Assembly: GCA_018806915.1 (NCBI GenBank)
Contig: JAGKQI010000087.1
Span: forward strand, 496,001 to 560,000
DNA from: Phytophthora colocasiae
Lineage: Eukaryota > Oomycota > Peronosporomycetes > Peronosporales > Peronosporaceae
Direction of reading: 5' to 3'
DNA length: 64,000 nt
Below the pieces are notes generated by a model. The model ran no database searches and had not been told where the DNA came from. It worked only from the letters and a program-made list of their open reading frames with translations. Of the stretch, positions 9,134 to 18,400 are shown piece after piece. Every line of letters starts with the position of its first letter. Position 1 is the stretch's first letter. The position numbers were made by a program, and so were the translations under genes.

Positions 9134-10747
9134 ATGAAGACTTTCGCCATCGCCGCTGCGTTGGCCCTCGTCCAGACGCAGGCCGAGAATGCCGCCCACA
9201 TCCGCGTGCGTGTACACGCCAAGGTCACGTGTCCTAGCGGCCAGGAGAGCATCGGCGTCGTCGGCTGGAGTCAGGACGGTTGTGTCACTTCGGGCAACGT
9301 TTGTGTCGCTCAAGTCGACGGTGACTGCCCCACTGGCGCTCACTGTGAGATGCTCGACACTGGTGTGTACGGCTGCAAGGACGGCGCGGAGGAGGCCGCC
9401 TCTACTGGATGTACCGGCAGTGAGCAGACTATTGGCGTTGTGGGCTGGGACCACGACGGTTGCATCAACTCGAGCAATGTCTGTGTTGCTCAGGTGAGCA
9501 ATGGAGACTGTCCGTCGGGAGCTTCGTGCCAGAAATTGGACACTGGTGTGTTCGGCTGCGTGGCTACTTCCAAGCACCGTCACCACAAATCCCACCACAA
9601 GTCCGTCACGTGTCCTAGCGGCCAGGAGACTATTGGTGTCGTTGGCTGGAGTCAGGATGGCTGTGTGGCTTCGGGCAATGTGTGTGTCGCCCAAGTGAAC
9701 GGTGACTGCCCGTCCGGTGCCCACTGTGAGATGCTCGACACTGGCGTCTATGGATGTGCCGACGGAGCTGCTACCAACGAGACCTCGAGCGGAACTGGAT
9801 GCAGCGGCAGTGAGCAGACTATTGGCGTTGTCGGATGGGACCACGACGGTTGCATCGCCTCGAGCAATGTGTGTGTTGCCCAGGTGAGCAACGGTGACTG
9901 CCCGGAGGGTGCTTACTGCTCTCTGCTGGACACTGGTGTCTACGGCTGCGTTGCGAGCTCCAGGCGCCACCGCCACCACAAGTCGCACCACAAGGCCACC
10001 GCTACGTGCCCGAGCGGCCAGGAGAGCATCGCTGTTGCTGGCTGGTCGCAGGATGGCTGTGTTGCCTCGGGTAACGTCTGCGTTGCTAACACGAACGGTG
10101 CTTGCCCCGCTGGTGCTCACTGTGCCTGGTTGGACACTGGTGTCTACGGCTGCAAGGACGGTGCCGGCTCGTCGGGCTGGGCCGGTTGCAGCGGCAGCGA
10201 ACAGACTATTGGTGTTGTCGGATGGGAGCACGATGGCTGCATCTCCTCGAGCAACGTGTGTGTTGCCCAGGTCAGTAACGGCGACTGCCCGTCGGGTGCT
10301 TCGTGCCAGAAGTTGAGCACTGGCGTGTACGGCTGTGTCGGCACTGGTGCTTCCAAGCGCCACCACCACCACAAGTCTCACCACAAGTCCGTCACGTGCC
10401 CCAGCGGCCAGGAGAGCATCGGGGTCGTTGGCTGGTCGCAGGACGGTTGTGTCACTTCGGGCAACGTCTGTGTCGCTCAGGTCGACGGTGACTGCCCCAC
10501 TGGCGCCCATTGTGAGATGCTCGACACTGGTGTGTACGGCTGCAAGGACGGCGCTGAGGAGGCTGCCTCTACTGGATGTACCGGCAGCGAGCAGACTATT
10601 GGCGTTGTGGGCTGGGACCACGATGGATGCATCTCGTCGAACAATGTGTGTGTTGCCCAAGTGAGCAACGGTGACTGTCCGGAGGGTGCTTACTGCTCGC
10701 TTCTGGACACTGGTGTGTACGGCTGCGTTGCCAGTTCGAAGCACTAG
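9134..10747 (+). CDS. secreted protein of eight six-cysteine modules with His-rich linkers
   Basis: A 537-residue extracellular protein. Residues 1-17 are a signal peptide (MKTFAIAAALALVQTQA). The rest is four A-B pairs of a module of about 55 residues. Each module has six cysteines in the order CPSG, DGC, NVC, DCP, HC or YC, and LDTGVYGC, which suggests three disulphides. A-type modules read GWSQDGC and B-type read GWDHDGC. Pairs are joined by linkers such as SKHRHHKSHHK, a possible metal- or polyanion-binding surface. I cannot name the domain family. A second gene of the family lies at 37334-38965, and decayed modules occur near 15.0 and 30.8 kb. Strong GC-rich third positions fit high expression. 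Function unknown; a wall, adhesion or binding role is conjecture. Confidence 0.85.
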   Translation: MKTFAIAAALALVQTQAENAAHIRVRVHAKVTCPSGQESIGVVGWSQDGCVTSGNVCVAQVDGDCPTGAHCEMLDTGVYGCKDGAEEAASTGCTGSEQTIGVVGWDHDGCINSSNVCVAQVSNGDCPSGASCQKLDTGVFGCVATSKHRHHKSHHKSVTCPSGQETIGVVGWSQDGCVASGNVCVAQVNGDCPSGAHCEMLDTGVYGCADGAATNETSSGTGCSGSEQTIGVVGWDHDGCIASSNVCVAQVSNGDCPEGAYCSLLDTGVYGCVASSRRHRHHKSHHKATATCPSGQESIAVAGWSQDGCVASGNVCVANTNGACPAGAHCAWLDTGVYGCKDGAGSSGWAGCSGSEQTIGVVGWEHDGCISSSNVCVAQVSNGDCPSGASCQKLSTGVYGCVGTGASKRHHHHKSHHKSVTCPSGQESIGVVGWSQDGCVTSGNVCVAQVDGDCPTGAHCEMLDTGVYGCKDGAEEAASTGCTGSEQTIGVVGWDHDGCISSNNVCVAQVSNGDCPEGAYCSLLDTGVYGCVASSKH

Positions 10748-10913
10748 GTGCACTAATCCTTTTTTTGAGCCGCTAAGGGCCTGATAGCACTCCTTATGGT
10801 GCTTTCAAGTCGTTTTGTATCTACAGTAGCGACTTCGTTTTGGCTTTGATCAATACAAAACCTTTTTGCAATTGTATCTTTTTGTGTTGAAGTTGAAGTG
10901 AACATTCATTAGA

Positions 10914-11392
10914 GCGAATAAGAGAGACTTTGAATTTTGAATTTGAAGCCAAAAAGTACAATAAAAAGTGCGTGCGAACTTAGCGCCGCGGCGCCAGGCG
11001 CGTCTGGGACATTTTGAACTGCAAAATCCCAAATTGCTGCAGTGCAAAGTACGGATTCGATTCATTTGACGCAAAATTCAGCCGGAAAGGGCGGGAAAAG
11101 GCGCGTCACCGCGGCGCGTCACACGGGGTGAGTGCGGAATGAATGTTTGTGAGGCGTCCACGCTCAACAAGCTATCCTAGTCCTCACCGTCAAGTCCACG
11201 GAGCGCATCAACGACATACGTCCGATAAGGCAGCGTCTGCAGTACGGATGCTGTTGGCGGGCTACAGAACGAACGATATGTGTATCTATAGGACTGCAGG
11301 AAGCCCCGCGCACGCCTTATCCGTTGTAGTGCTCAAGCTAATGTAGAGTGTTTGTAGGACATCAAATTCAAAATTCAATTTGCTCTTATCGC
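10914..11392. repeat. imperfect terminal-inverted-repeat element, about 480 bp
   Basis: The left arm 10914-10946 (GCGAATAAGAGAGACTTTGA, then ATTTTGAATTTGA) is matched in inverted orientation at 11361-11392. Related pieces occur just outside: TCTCTCTTATTCGC near 11504 and AAAACATTCACTCC-like motifs near 10900, 11535, 15107 and 15145. This suggests a non-autonomous transposon or nested copies. I could not define target-site duplications. No gene is visible in 10748-11581. Confidence 0.45.
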
Positions 11393-11736
11393 GCTTCCAT
11401 TTTGAACTGCAATTTGGGTGCGAACCTTGAGTCTACCGAGAAAAGTCACCGCCCCCGGAAAGGCGCGAGTAAAGTGCGATTCAAAACTGCCTGACTCAAC
11501 TCTCTCTTATTCGCTGTTATTTTGTTGAAGTAAAACATTCACTCCGGAAAGCTGCACTACTAACTTTAGTAGGTAAAGTTAGAGCATTCCCACCGGTTCC
11601 GACTAAACTGAAGCTATAACGCACTCGAATCTTTCTGACAATATCACGCCTAAATTTAGTTGGTCGGGAAATCCGCACCGGTCAAGAGCATTTCAGGACA
11701 AGATCTCGCGGGAACCCAAGAAGAGGCTTGAGGTTG

Positions 11737-13086
11737 ATGGAGAGCCAGCTAATTTTTTCTTGCGGTCGTGCTGGCGCTGGTAGTGGCGGCTTCCTGAACC
11801 TCCAAGACTACGTTGACGGCGACGAAGACGATGTACTTGCTTGTCAGCTTCTATTTCCCCCACTTTCTGCTGTGCCGTCGGACGTCCGTCGCGGAGGTTC
11901 GCGCCCTGGGAAAGCAAAAAACAAGGAGAGGGAATTTGAAATTCGCTATCTGCGCTTCATGAAGCAGTATTTTGATGACAATCCAGTCTACACTGACGAC
12001 GAGTTTCGAGAGCGCAATCGCATGAGCAAGTTGATGTTTCAGCGGGTGTTGGAAGGCGTTCTACAAGCAGATCCCGACTACTTTGAGCAGCGACCAGATG
12101 CAGCAAACAAAATGGGAATTCACCCAGTCATGAAAGTCACCGCAGCTCTTCGCGTGCTTGCCTACGCTCTACCCGCGGTGTGTCTTGACGAAAATCTAGA
12201 GATGTCGAGCACAGTTGTGTACGACAGCATTATGCACTTCGTAGAAGCGGTTGATAGGCAGTTTGGTGCTGAGTACTTGCGATCTCCTACTGAGTCGGAT
12301 ATGAAAAGGATACTGGCGATCAATGCACGACGAGGGTTTGTTGGTATGTGGTGCAGCATTGACCGCATGCACTGGGAGTGGAAGAACTGCCCGTATGGAT
12401 GGGCGGGGCAGTTTAAGGGCAAAGAAAAAAAGCCTACGGTTGTTTTAGAGGCATGTGCCGACCAGGAACTGTGGATATGGCACGCGAATTTTGGGTGGCC
12501 TGGGTCGTTGAATGATCTTAATATTTTAGATCGATCTCCTGTTTTTGACAACTTGATGAATGGAACTGCTCCTCGTGAGGAGTTTGAAGTGAACGGAAAC
12601 TCGTACGACATGGCTTACTGTCTTGCAGACGGGATATACCCCGACTGGCCAGTATTCATGAAGGCGTTGTCGCAGCCTCGTGGAAACAAACAGAAAAAAT
12701 TTACCGAGATGCAAGAGAAACTTAGAAAGGATGTCGAGCGAGCATTTGGAGTACTCCAAGCTCGATGGAGAATATTAGCCGTCCCCTGTAAGCTGCATTC
12801 TCGACTGAATATGAATAAGGTGATGCGAGCATGCATTATTCTACACAACATGATTTGCGAAGAGAACAGAAACTCTTGTACAGATGAACATGGTTACCTG
12901 TTCAACGACACCAGCAACCGTGACCTTTACCAACTCCGCGTGTCACGTCCGTCCGGCCTAAGACCCCGATCAATCGGTGCACTGGTATCCCGTATTAGTG
13001 CAATTGAGAATGGAGACCGCTACCATCAGCTTCAACACGACATGATCGAGCACGTCTGGAACTTTGTTGGAAATGAGGAAGAGTAA
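11737..13086 (+). CDS. PIF/Harbinger transposase (DDE superfamily)
   Basis: A 449-residue transposase. Diagnostic blocks appear in order: CSIDRMHWEWKNCP (first catalytic Asp), LWIWHANFGWPGSLNDLNIL (second Asp), YCLADGIYPDWPVF, then DVERAFGVLQARWRIL (catalytic Glu), and IILHNMI near the end. These match ALP1/Harbinger-type DDE_Tnp_4 transposases, which cut and paste the element. The frame is uninterrupted, so it may be functional or recently active. I chose the ATG at 11737; the frame extends slightly upstream without another ATG. Confidence 0.9.
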   Translation: MESQLIFSCGRAGAGSGGFLNLQDYVDGDEDDVLACQLLFPPLSAVPSDVRRGGSRPGKAKNKEREFEIRYLRFMKQYFDDNPVYTDDEFRERNRMSKLMFQRVLEGVLQADPDYFEQRPDAANKMGIHPVMKVTAALRVLAYALPAVCLDENLEMSSTVVYDSIMHFVEAVDRQFGAEYLRSPTESDMKRILAINARRGFVGMWCSIDRMHWEWKNCPYGWAGQFKGKEKKPTVVLEACADQELWIWHANFGWPGSLNDLNILDRSPVFDNLMNGTAPREEFEVNGNSYDMAYCLADGIYPDWPVFMKALSQPRGNKQKKFTEMQEKLRKDVERAFGVLQARWRILAVPCKLHSRLNMNKVMRACIILHNMICEENRNSCTDEHGYLFNDTSNRDLYQLRVSRPSGLRPRSIGALVSRISAIENGDRYHQLQHDMIEHVWNFVGNEEE

Positions 13087-13189
13087 CAGACAAACTTGTT
13101 GATAGGAGCAGCTGACCGGCACCGAATATACGCCTTTTCTTAAAGAAAACGTGAAAATACGTAGCTAAGCTTCACCTAAAGCGTACCAA

Positions 13190-14326
13190 TTACAGTAACG
13201 CTGACGTTGCACTGTCAGCCAGTGAAGTTTGTGCTAGTGGAAAGCTTGACGCCACAAGCGAAGACGGTGTTGGGGACAACGAAGGCGAGATTATGTCGCT
13301 AAGCACGACCGAACGCGCTGGACGCAGCTCCTCAGGAGACATGGGGAATTCGATTTCTTCAGCAATTGCAGTTCCAGCACTCTCTTCTTCACATTGTCTT
13401 ATCGGCGACGTATCGCTGTGGGATGGAAGCACTTGCTCCTGTTGGTTCTCGTCCGAGACAGGAAGAACCGGTGATGTTGCTGGCCCTTCGACTAGAGCGT
13501 CCAGACGCTGGATTAAGCAAGCTCGACGTTTTTCCAGATAGGCGGCGTGTGCAGCTCCGCTGGGATTGATCATAAAAATCTCGTTTAGCATTTGATGAAG
13601 CGCCTGCTCCTCCTGTAAACGCTGCTGAGCTTGGTTAATGCGGAGTTGTTCCTTTAAAACATCAACCTTGCAGTTCATGGACATTGATAGAGCTTCCTGT
13701 GCGACTACCGTGCGGTACTGAATGGACTTCTCCATCTTTGCACGCTTTGCAGCTTTCACCCCTTGTGTAGGACGCGCATCATCCATGCTGCTACCGGGCT
13801 CTGCCGTCGACGTCAGGTCTGACAGATCATCATGATGCTCGGCTGCGTGATTGCGCTTCTTCGCAAGAGCTTTTTTCTTGCGGCTTTCACCTTTGTCAAT
13901 CGACGCCTGGAACTTTGGGCATGTCGATAGGACGTCATAGCAGTCAATGTATGAGAAGTCGTGCTGATGACGCTCCTTGTACATTTTTAGGGCCTTTTTC
14001 ATCATATCCCGCTCGGTCGTCCCTGACTCGCGCAGCTTTTCGACGGCATGCACACAGCCGACGTACTTTGCGATGGACTTTTGCATCTGACTGAAATGCG
14101 CCTGCAGACTAGTCCACGCGCGAGGCTCCAGGGTTTCATTTGCAATAGCGTCAGAGATTTGCGACGAGCTCTCCATCACCTCCTTCACACGCTTCCAAAG
14201 CGTTTCTGCCGTCTGGTTGATCCCGACCGATGCATCCGTAGACACTTGAACATAAGCGCGAGACAACTCGACATCTTCCACTGCATGATAGTTCTTTCCC
14301 CGTGCCGTTTTCTCACGAGCAGGCAT
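13190..14326 (-). CDS. Harbinger accessory DNA-binding protein (Myb/SANT-like)
   Basis: A 378-residue protein convergent with the transposase. The N-terminal third has a trihelix/Myb-SANT-like pattern (EDVELSRAYVQVSTD, WKRVKEVM, WTSLQAHFSQMQKSIAKYVG), as in the second protein of PIF/Harbinger elements, which helps the transposase bind the ends and enter the nucleus. Basic stretches follow (RKKKALAKKRN, KAAKRAKMEK), then a Gln/Glu-rich helix (QAQQRLQEEQALHQML) and a Ser/Pro-rich tail. The ATG is at 14326. The assignment leans on the pairing with the transposase. Confidence 0.75.
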   Translation of the reverse strand: MPAREKTARGKNYHAVEDVELSRAYVQVSTDASVGINQTAETLWKRVKEVMESSSQISDAIANETLEPRAWTSLQAHFSQMQKSIAKYVGCVHAVEKLRESGTTERDMMKKALKMYKERHQHDFSYIDCYDVLSTCPKFQASIDKGESRKKKALAKKRNHAAEHHDDLSDLTSTAEPGSSMDDARPTQGVKAAKRAKMEKSIQYRTVVAQEALSMSMNCKVDVLKEQLRINQAQQRLQEEQALHQMLNEIFMINPSGAAHAAYLEKRRACLIQRLDALVEGPATSPVLPVSDENQQEQVLPSHSDTSPIRQCEEESAGTAIAEEIEFPMSPEELRPARSVVLSDIISPSLSPTPSSLVASSFPLAQTSLADSATSALL

Positions 14327-14535
14327 GGGCACGTACAGCGAAGCTGGTGTCGACTCGAGTTGGCTCTGACTAGACGAAAGTTATTTGTGCGTCAGATTTG
14401 GCGGAAAGATCGCCACACGAAAGTCGTTGATTAGATTTGGTTGATGTTTTGTCGAGCCGGTGCAACGCAAGAAAGCAATCGCGCAGTTATCTTTCAGTCA
14501 AATATAGCATTTAGTTGGATTTCCAAAAAATGTTC

Positions 14536-14741
14536 TTGTTGGGGTTCTTGCAACTGGCAATGAGCAGGTCGCAATTGTTGTTGTAGGTCACGCCGTCAGT
14601 CCCGCACACGGGGTCGTGCGTTCTAGGGCAAGTCTGGTTGCAGATGGCGGCGATGCTGCTGCTTCCGGTGGTGCTGGGTGCGGCTGCAGAGGAGCCGAGA
14701 AATATGACTGCAGCGAAGAAGGCCGTGATGCTGATCTTCAT
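14536..14741 (-). pseudogene. truncated Kazal-type protease inhibitor gene
   Basis: It starts with a signal peptide (MKISITAFFAAVIFLGSSAA). A single Kazal domain follows with five of its six cysteines visible (ICNQTCP, DPVCGTDGVTY, NNNC, IASC). The frame then runs into the right end of the Harbinger element and stops at 14511, losing the sixth cysteine. The upstream region keeps an oomycete start-site element (CTCATATCCAATTTAC, minus strand, about 14780-14797). Without the last disulphide the product should not fold as a normal inhibitor. The missing 3' part is not found on the far side of the transposon, so the locus has had other changes. Confidence 0.7.
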
Positions 14742-14974
14742 GGTACTTGGAATTCAGGATCTGGATGCTTGCTCTCCAAGTAAATTGGATATGAGCCGCA
14801 TGTACACAGTCGACGTATCCACACTTAAAAGCACTCATTAGTTTCCGGATGTGCGACGGTGGCGTCACTAAGGCCATCGCAATCTCGGACATGTAAATGC
14901 TGATGCGGCACGAGTTTACGAACGCCAAGGTCCCGTCGCACACGCGAATAGCATCGTATTTGTCATCCCTATCA

Positions 14975-15095
14975 TCTGCCGAAGTTTTCGAGCGGAATTA
15001 CCCGAACATACATTGTGGAGCAGCACCTCTTTCATCGTTGAACACTGATGTGTACAGCTACGAGGACAGGCCAGCTCCAGTGGATGTGGCAGTCC
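14975..15095 (+). pseudogene. decayed relic of the cysteine-module family
   Basis: A short stretch reading APLSSLNTDVYSYED resembles the module end AYCSLLDTGVYGCKD of the genes at 9.1 and 37.3 kb, with the cysteines lost. The same relic, including about 60 bp before the module, occurs inverted near 30.7-30.85 kb, so the decayed sequence has itself been copied. Confidence 0.5.
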
Positions 15096-15458
15096 ATTGG
15101 TCAAGCAAAACATTCACTCCTGCCACACTTATTGAAGTTGAAGCAAAACATTCACTCTTGCCAATGGGATTAAGCATTTACTCTTGAGGTAAGACTAAAG
15201 CATCGCTTACAGCTTACGACGAGCAGGCACCGTCCGACTTCTTTGCAATGGCCTTGTCCGGGTTCTTGCAGCTGGCGATGCCCAGTTCGCACGAGTTACT
15301 GTAGGTCACGCCGTCAGTTCCGCACACAGGGACGTACTCGTCCGGGCAAACCTGGTTGCAGGTGGTAGCGACACCGCTGCTGCTGCTTTCAATAGAGCCC
15401 GAGGTGCTGGCGCTACCGCTGGTGCTGATTCAGCACTGCTGAACCAGCCAGGAGGGTA

Positions 15459-15962
15459 CCGACTTCCCTTTGTCTAAGGCGTCACCGCATACAGGCGACA
15501 CAGGGTTTCAACCAATCATAGCGATACGAATCACTACCTTTGTCAAAGGCGACATTGAACTTGGCGCTTCTATTTTTGTGGCGTGCTGCCATTCAAGATT
15601 CAGCCCGCAAGGCGAGATCGTCGACTGGATCAACGACCTGAGGCAAGAAGGCGTTCCAGTTTCGGCGCTCATGCTTAGCCTAAAAGCCACTGAAGTTGCT
15701 ACAAGCTACAACGTCCAAGCTCACAAAGACCGAGACTGCAATGCGAACGAGCTGCCGAGCTTGCTGGCTTGCACGTTCTGGACGAACAGATCGGCGAAAT
15801 CGACTCCGATACCGATACCGTATTGGCAACGACGAGTGAATCTTTGCGTAGGCATTCTGCTAATCGATACCACGGTTTTGACTGCTCATCTCCGAAGATC
15901 AACTTTTTGGAGACCTGCTCATCACCCGAAGATAGGGTGCGCCTTAGACAAAGGGAAGTCGG
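15459..15962 (+). mobile_element. pogo/mariner-type non-autonomous element, 504 bp
   Basis: Perfect inverted ends of about 24 bp begin CCGACTTCCCTTTGTCTAAG and are flanked by TA on both sides (15457-15458 and 15963-15964). The interior encodes EIVDWINDLRQEGVPVSA, resembling the N-terminal helix-turn-helix region of pogo/Tigger transposases, joined to unrelated-frame coding sequence. It is therefore a deletion derivative of an autonomous element. It interrupts the Kazal gene. Confidence 0.8.
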
Positions 15963-16681
15963 TACTTGAATCCTAGGGAACAGCTCGGGGCCGATGCCCA
16001 TAAAGTCCGGCTTGAGCGTGGACGTCGACGTTTCGGGTCCAGGAAGCTGGTTCTTAGGGTCTACTTTCGTGAGGGTGGAGGGATCAACAGGGGAAAATCT
16101 ATGGAGCTCGAGGTACCAAAAAATCATATGTGTCGACCAAAATAAAAATAGTAAACACAAAATTTTATTTTATCTCAAATGAATTAACTCCGACAGTAAT
16201 TGTCAAAGAGTTTATTTAATTTGGCGAAATGGGCAACCAGAGGAATTACTGTTAGTATTTCGCTGCTGTAAGTGAACTCAATTAATATGTATAATGCTGT
16301 AGCACGAAGAATACTTTTGAAGTATCGGATTGCTTTGGATAGGTGAGCAGGGGCCGAAGAACTGTGAACTGTGCATATCATGCAAATTGTGTAGAGCTGT
16401 CGACTTCGCGGTGTCGACTCAGATGACGTCCTGACGTCCCACAGTCATCGAGCGACGTCGATCTGCCAACCCGTCGACAGCCATCATTCTGTCACTATTT
16501 TGATTTAAAGAATAATCGTGCGGAAGCAGTTTGATTACACAACGGTCTAGTGAGTTCACGGATCCCATTAGAGCGGGAGGAGGCAACACACACAACGGCA
16601 ACATGTACGCGCAGAGTCTAATACTCAACTGCGTCGTCATCTGGTTGGTATACAACAGCGAAGATGGCCCGTATAAGCCAC

Positions 16682-17270
16682 TCACGCCCTCAATGCCTTG
16701 GAAATCGTCGTGGTGAAGGCTGTGGTTACGGTTACCGTCACCACGAATGCGGTCGCTGTGATCAGTGACAGGAAAGTGGATGCATTTGCCATCTGCTCAA
16801 CGACGGCTGTGTATGCTGTGACGGCTAAGAACAAGAAGTAGATCTTCTGCTTGAAACACTTGGACCTCGGTGTCAACATGATCCAACAAGGTTGTCTAGG
16901 TAGTGTGTGGCTGGCTATTAATTAATGATAATGTCGATTCCGCTGACAGTTGCTGTATTGTTGGCGGATGGTAAAGAACACATCCAAGAGAAGATTCACT
17001 GTACTGCTCATCGTCTCGGCTACAGTTGTAGCATTAGGTGTTGTCACCGTCAAGTCCCTCTGAACGCTGATGGTCTGCCAAGACTTGTGGAGCAAGTGTC
17101 TATCAATCACAGAGGCAAACCTGAACTCAAATGCAGCGAACATCTCGTACAAGTACGCGACGGATAAGGTGTATGTGCAGGTGCACCACCTTGGGAGTGA
17201 GCTCACGTACAATGGCTCCTACTACACTGCCATCATGCTGTTCGACGGCAAGATCTTCAACGTCACATAG
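16682..17270. pseudogene. possible gene fragments carried inside the MULE
   Basis: On the plus strand, from an ATG at 16968, the frame encodes a basic start and a hydrophobic helix (RRFTVLLIVSATVVALGVV), meets TGA at 17061, and continues open to TAG at 17268-17270 (NAANISYKYATDKVYVQVHH, YNGSYYTAIMLFDGKI). On the minus strand, 16879-16682 encodes a second small hydrophobic frame (IYFLFLAVTAYTAVVEQ). Neither resembles a transposase. They may be host gene pieces captured by the MULE, or chance frames. Confidence 0.35.
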
Positions 17271-17608
17271 TTTATGGAGGCAGAAATGCCTATGGCATTT
17301 GACGTGGAACGTTCCCACGAGAGGAATCTTACGCATACATGTATAACAGACACAAGGAAAGGTTTTAGCAACGGTTTGAGGAGAAAGGAATCGATAGCTG
17401 CGTCTTTGCGTTATTCGCACTCAGTCTCGACGATACTCAAAGGTCATAGAGAAGTACCAACCCACTGCGATACAATTGAGTTGAAAACGGTCTGCTCAGA
17501 CGCACCAGGCTCCACGGAAACGTTGGTCAGCTGATATGGAGCATCATTTCCCTTTTGAAGCCGTTCCTTTTCTTGGAAAGCGAGTAATTCATCGGGGTGG
17601 AGGTTTTT

Positions 17609-18140
17609 TCATGTGTGGAGCGACAATGCTCCCTTTCGAATAGACAGCTCAATCTCGCAACTTAAGCAGTAGAAGCCCCTAGCATGGTCACACGTGAGTT
17701 GATCTATTGGGACACTGGCGGGCTCATCGTGAGCGATACACACAATAAACTGGCAGTTTGCTTTTACTGGCTGTGATCTTTTGGTACGGAAAATACTCTC
17801 CTGCAGGTCAATATTGATCGCATCGACCGCTTCAATGCGAACCTCCATCTTGTACCAATTTTGGTTGTTCCCCGTTGTGTTCGAACTCGACTTTCTCTCG
17901 GAGGTGACGTGTGTTCTTGGTTTTGCCGTAGTGATCACATTGGAAATCACGTTGTCGAATTTCATGTGCCTTGTTTTTCTTGTTATGGGTCTTGGTCACG
18001 TCAATAACTTGGCGCCGATTCCATCTGTGAAGGGCAGTCTCTGCCTCTTCATAAGACTCAAAGACTTGTTCCGGAGGTGGCGGAATGAGGTAGCTCGAGG
18101 TTGTTGCTGCAGGTGGTGCCGATGCTGGTGTTGAAGCCAT
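17609..18140 (-). pseudogene. N-terminal remnant of a MULE transposase
   Basis: From the ATG at 18140 the frame reads PPPPEQVFESYEEAETALH and then FQCDHYGKTKNTRH, similar to the FAR1-like DNA-binding start of oomycete MULE transposases. It shifts frame near 17850 and continues (KMEVRIEAVDAI, FYCLSCE) to about 17609. The catalytic core and SWIM zinc finger are absent, so this copy cannot mobilise itself. Confidence 0.5.
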
Positions 18141-18400
18141 AATTGAAGAATGAATGGACTCAAAAAGAGCAAAACTCACAGGCAAATGTAGGTTTCGAAT
18201 AGCACACCATCTCATTTGCGATAAAATAAAATTTTGTGTTTACTATTTTTATTTTGGTCGACACATATGATTTTTTGGTACCTCGAGCTCCGTAACCTCG
18301 AGCTCCATAGATTTTCCCGATCAACAGTGACGTAATCTGCGGCCTCAGAGGAGCCGAGGAACACGACTGCAGCGAACACAAGCGCGATACAGATCTTCAT

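Larger units (their letters stand above)
11582..14535 (+). mobile_element. PIF/Harbinger-type DNA transposon, two-gene
   Basis: Two convergent genes typical of PIF/Harbinger elements, a DDE transposase and a Myb/SANT-type partner, lie between imperfect inverted ends. The left end from 11582 (GAGCATT, then TCCGACTAAA) aligns without gaps to the reverse complement of the right end at 14535 (GAACATT, then TCCAACTAAA). The flanking triplets are TTA on the left and TTG on the right. That is close to the usual 3-bp duplication but not exact, so the ends are provisional. The right end sits directly against a truncated Kazal gene. Confidence 0.6.
16091..18318. mobile_element. Mutator-like element (MULE), 2.2 kb, long TIRs
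   Basis: Long terminal inverted repeats (16091-16182 and about 18209-18318) start GGGAAAATCTATGGAGCTCG. They are essentially identical apart from a 14-bp tandem duplication in the right copy. A 9-bp target duplication GATCAACAG flanks both ends (16082-16090 and 18319-18327). Long TIRs plus 9-bp duplications are the Mutator signature. Near-identity of the TIRs implies recent activity. The interior has only the start of a transposase and other fragments, so it is non-autonomous. Confidence 0.9.
15214..18400 (-). pseudogene. Kazal-type inhibitor gene split by two transposons
   Basis: Three separated pieces read in order on the minus strand. 18400-18319 holds a signal peptide (MKICIALVFAAVVFLGSSEA) and the start of the mature protein. 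16090-15963 holds VDPK and GIGPELFP repeats like those of the intact gene at 19279. 15433-15214 holds a complete six-cysteine Kazal domain (TTCNQVCP, PVCGTDGVTY, IASC, DGACSS). Between pieces one and two sits a MULE flanked by GATCAACAG; between two and three sits a TA-flanked pogo-like element. A TGA at 15434-15436 lies in the Kazal frame, so the gene is dead even apart from the insertions. A start-site element (CTCATTTTCCCAATATCC) survives near 18440-18457. Confidence 0.8.

Noticed and set aside
9110..10753. A 547-codon open frame on the minus strand, opposite the cysteine-module gene
   Set aside because: It mirrors a strongly GC-third-position-biased coding strand. It has no signal peptide or domain and its repeats only reflect those of the plus-strand gene. 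The same applies to the long minus frames at 37380-38836 and 19339-20292.
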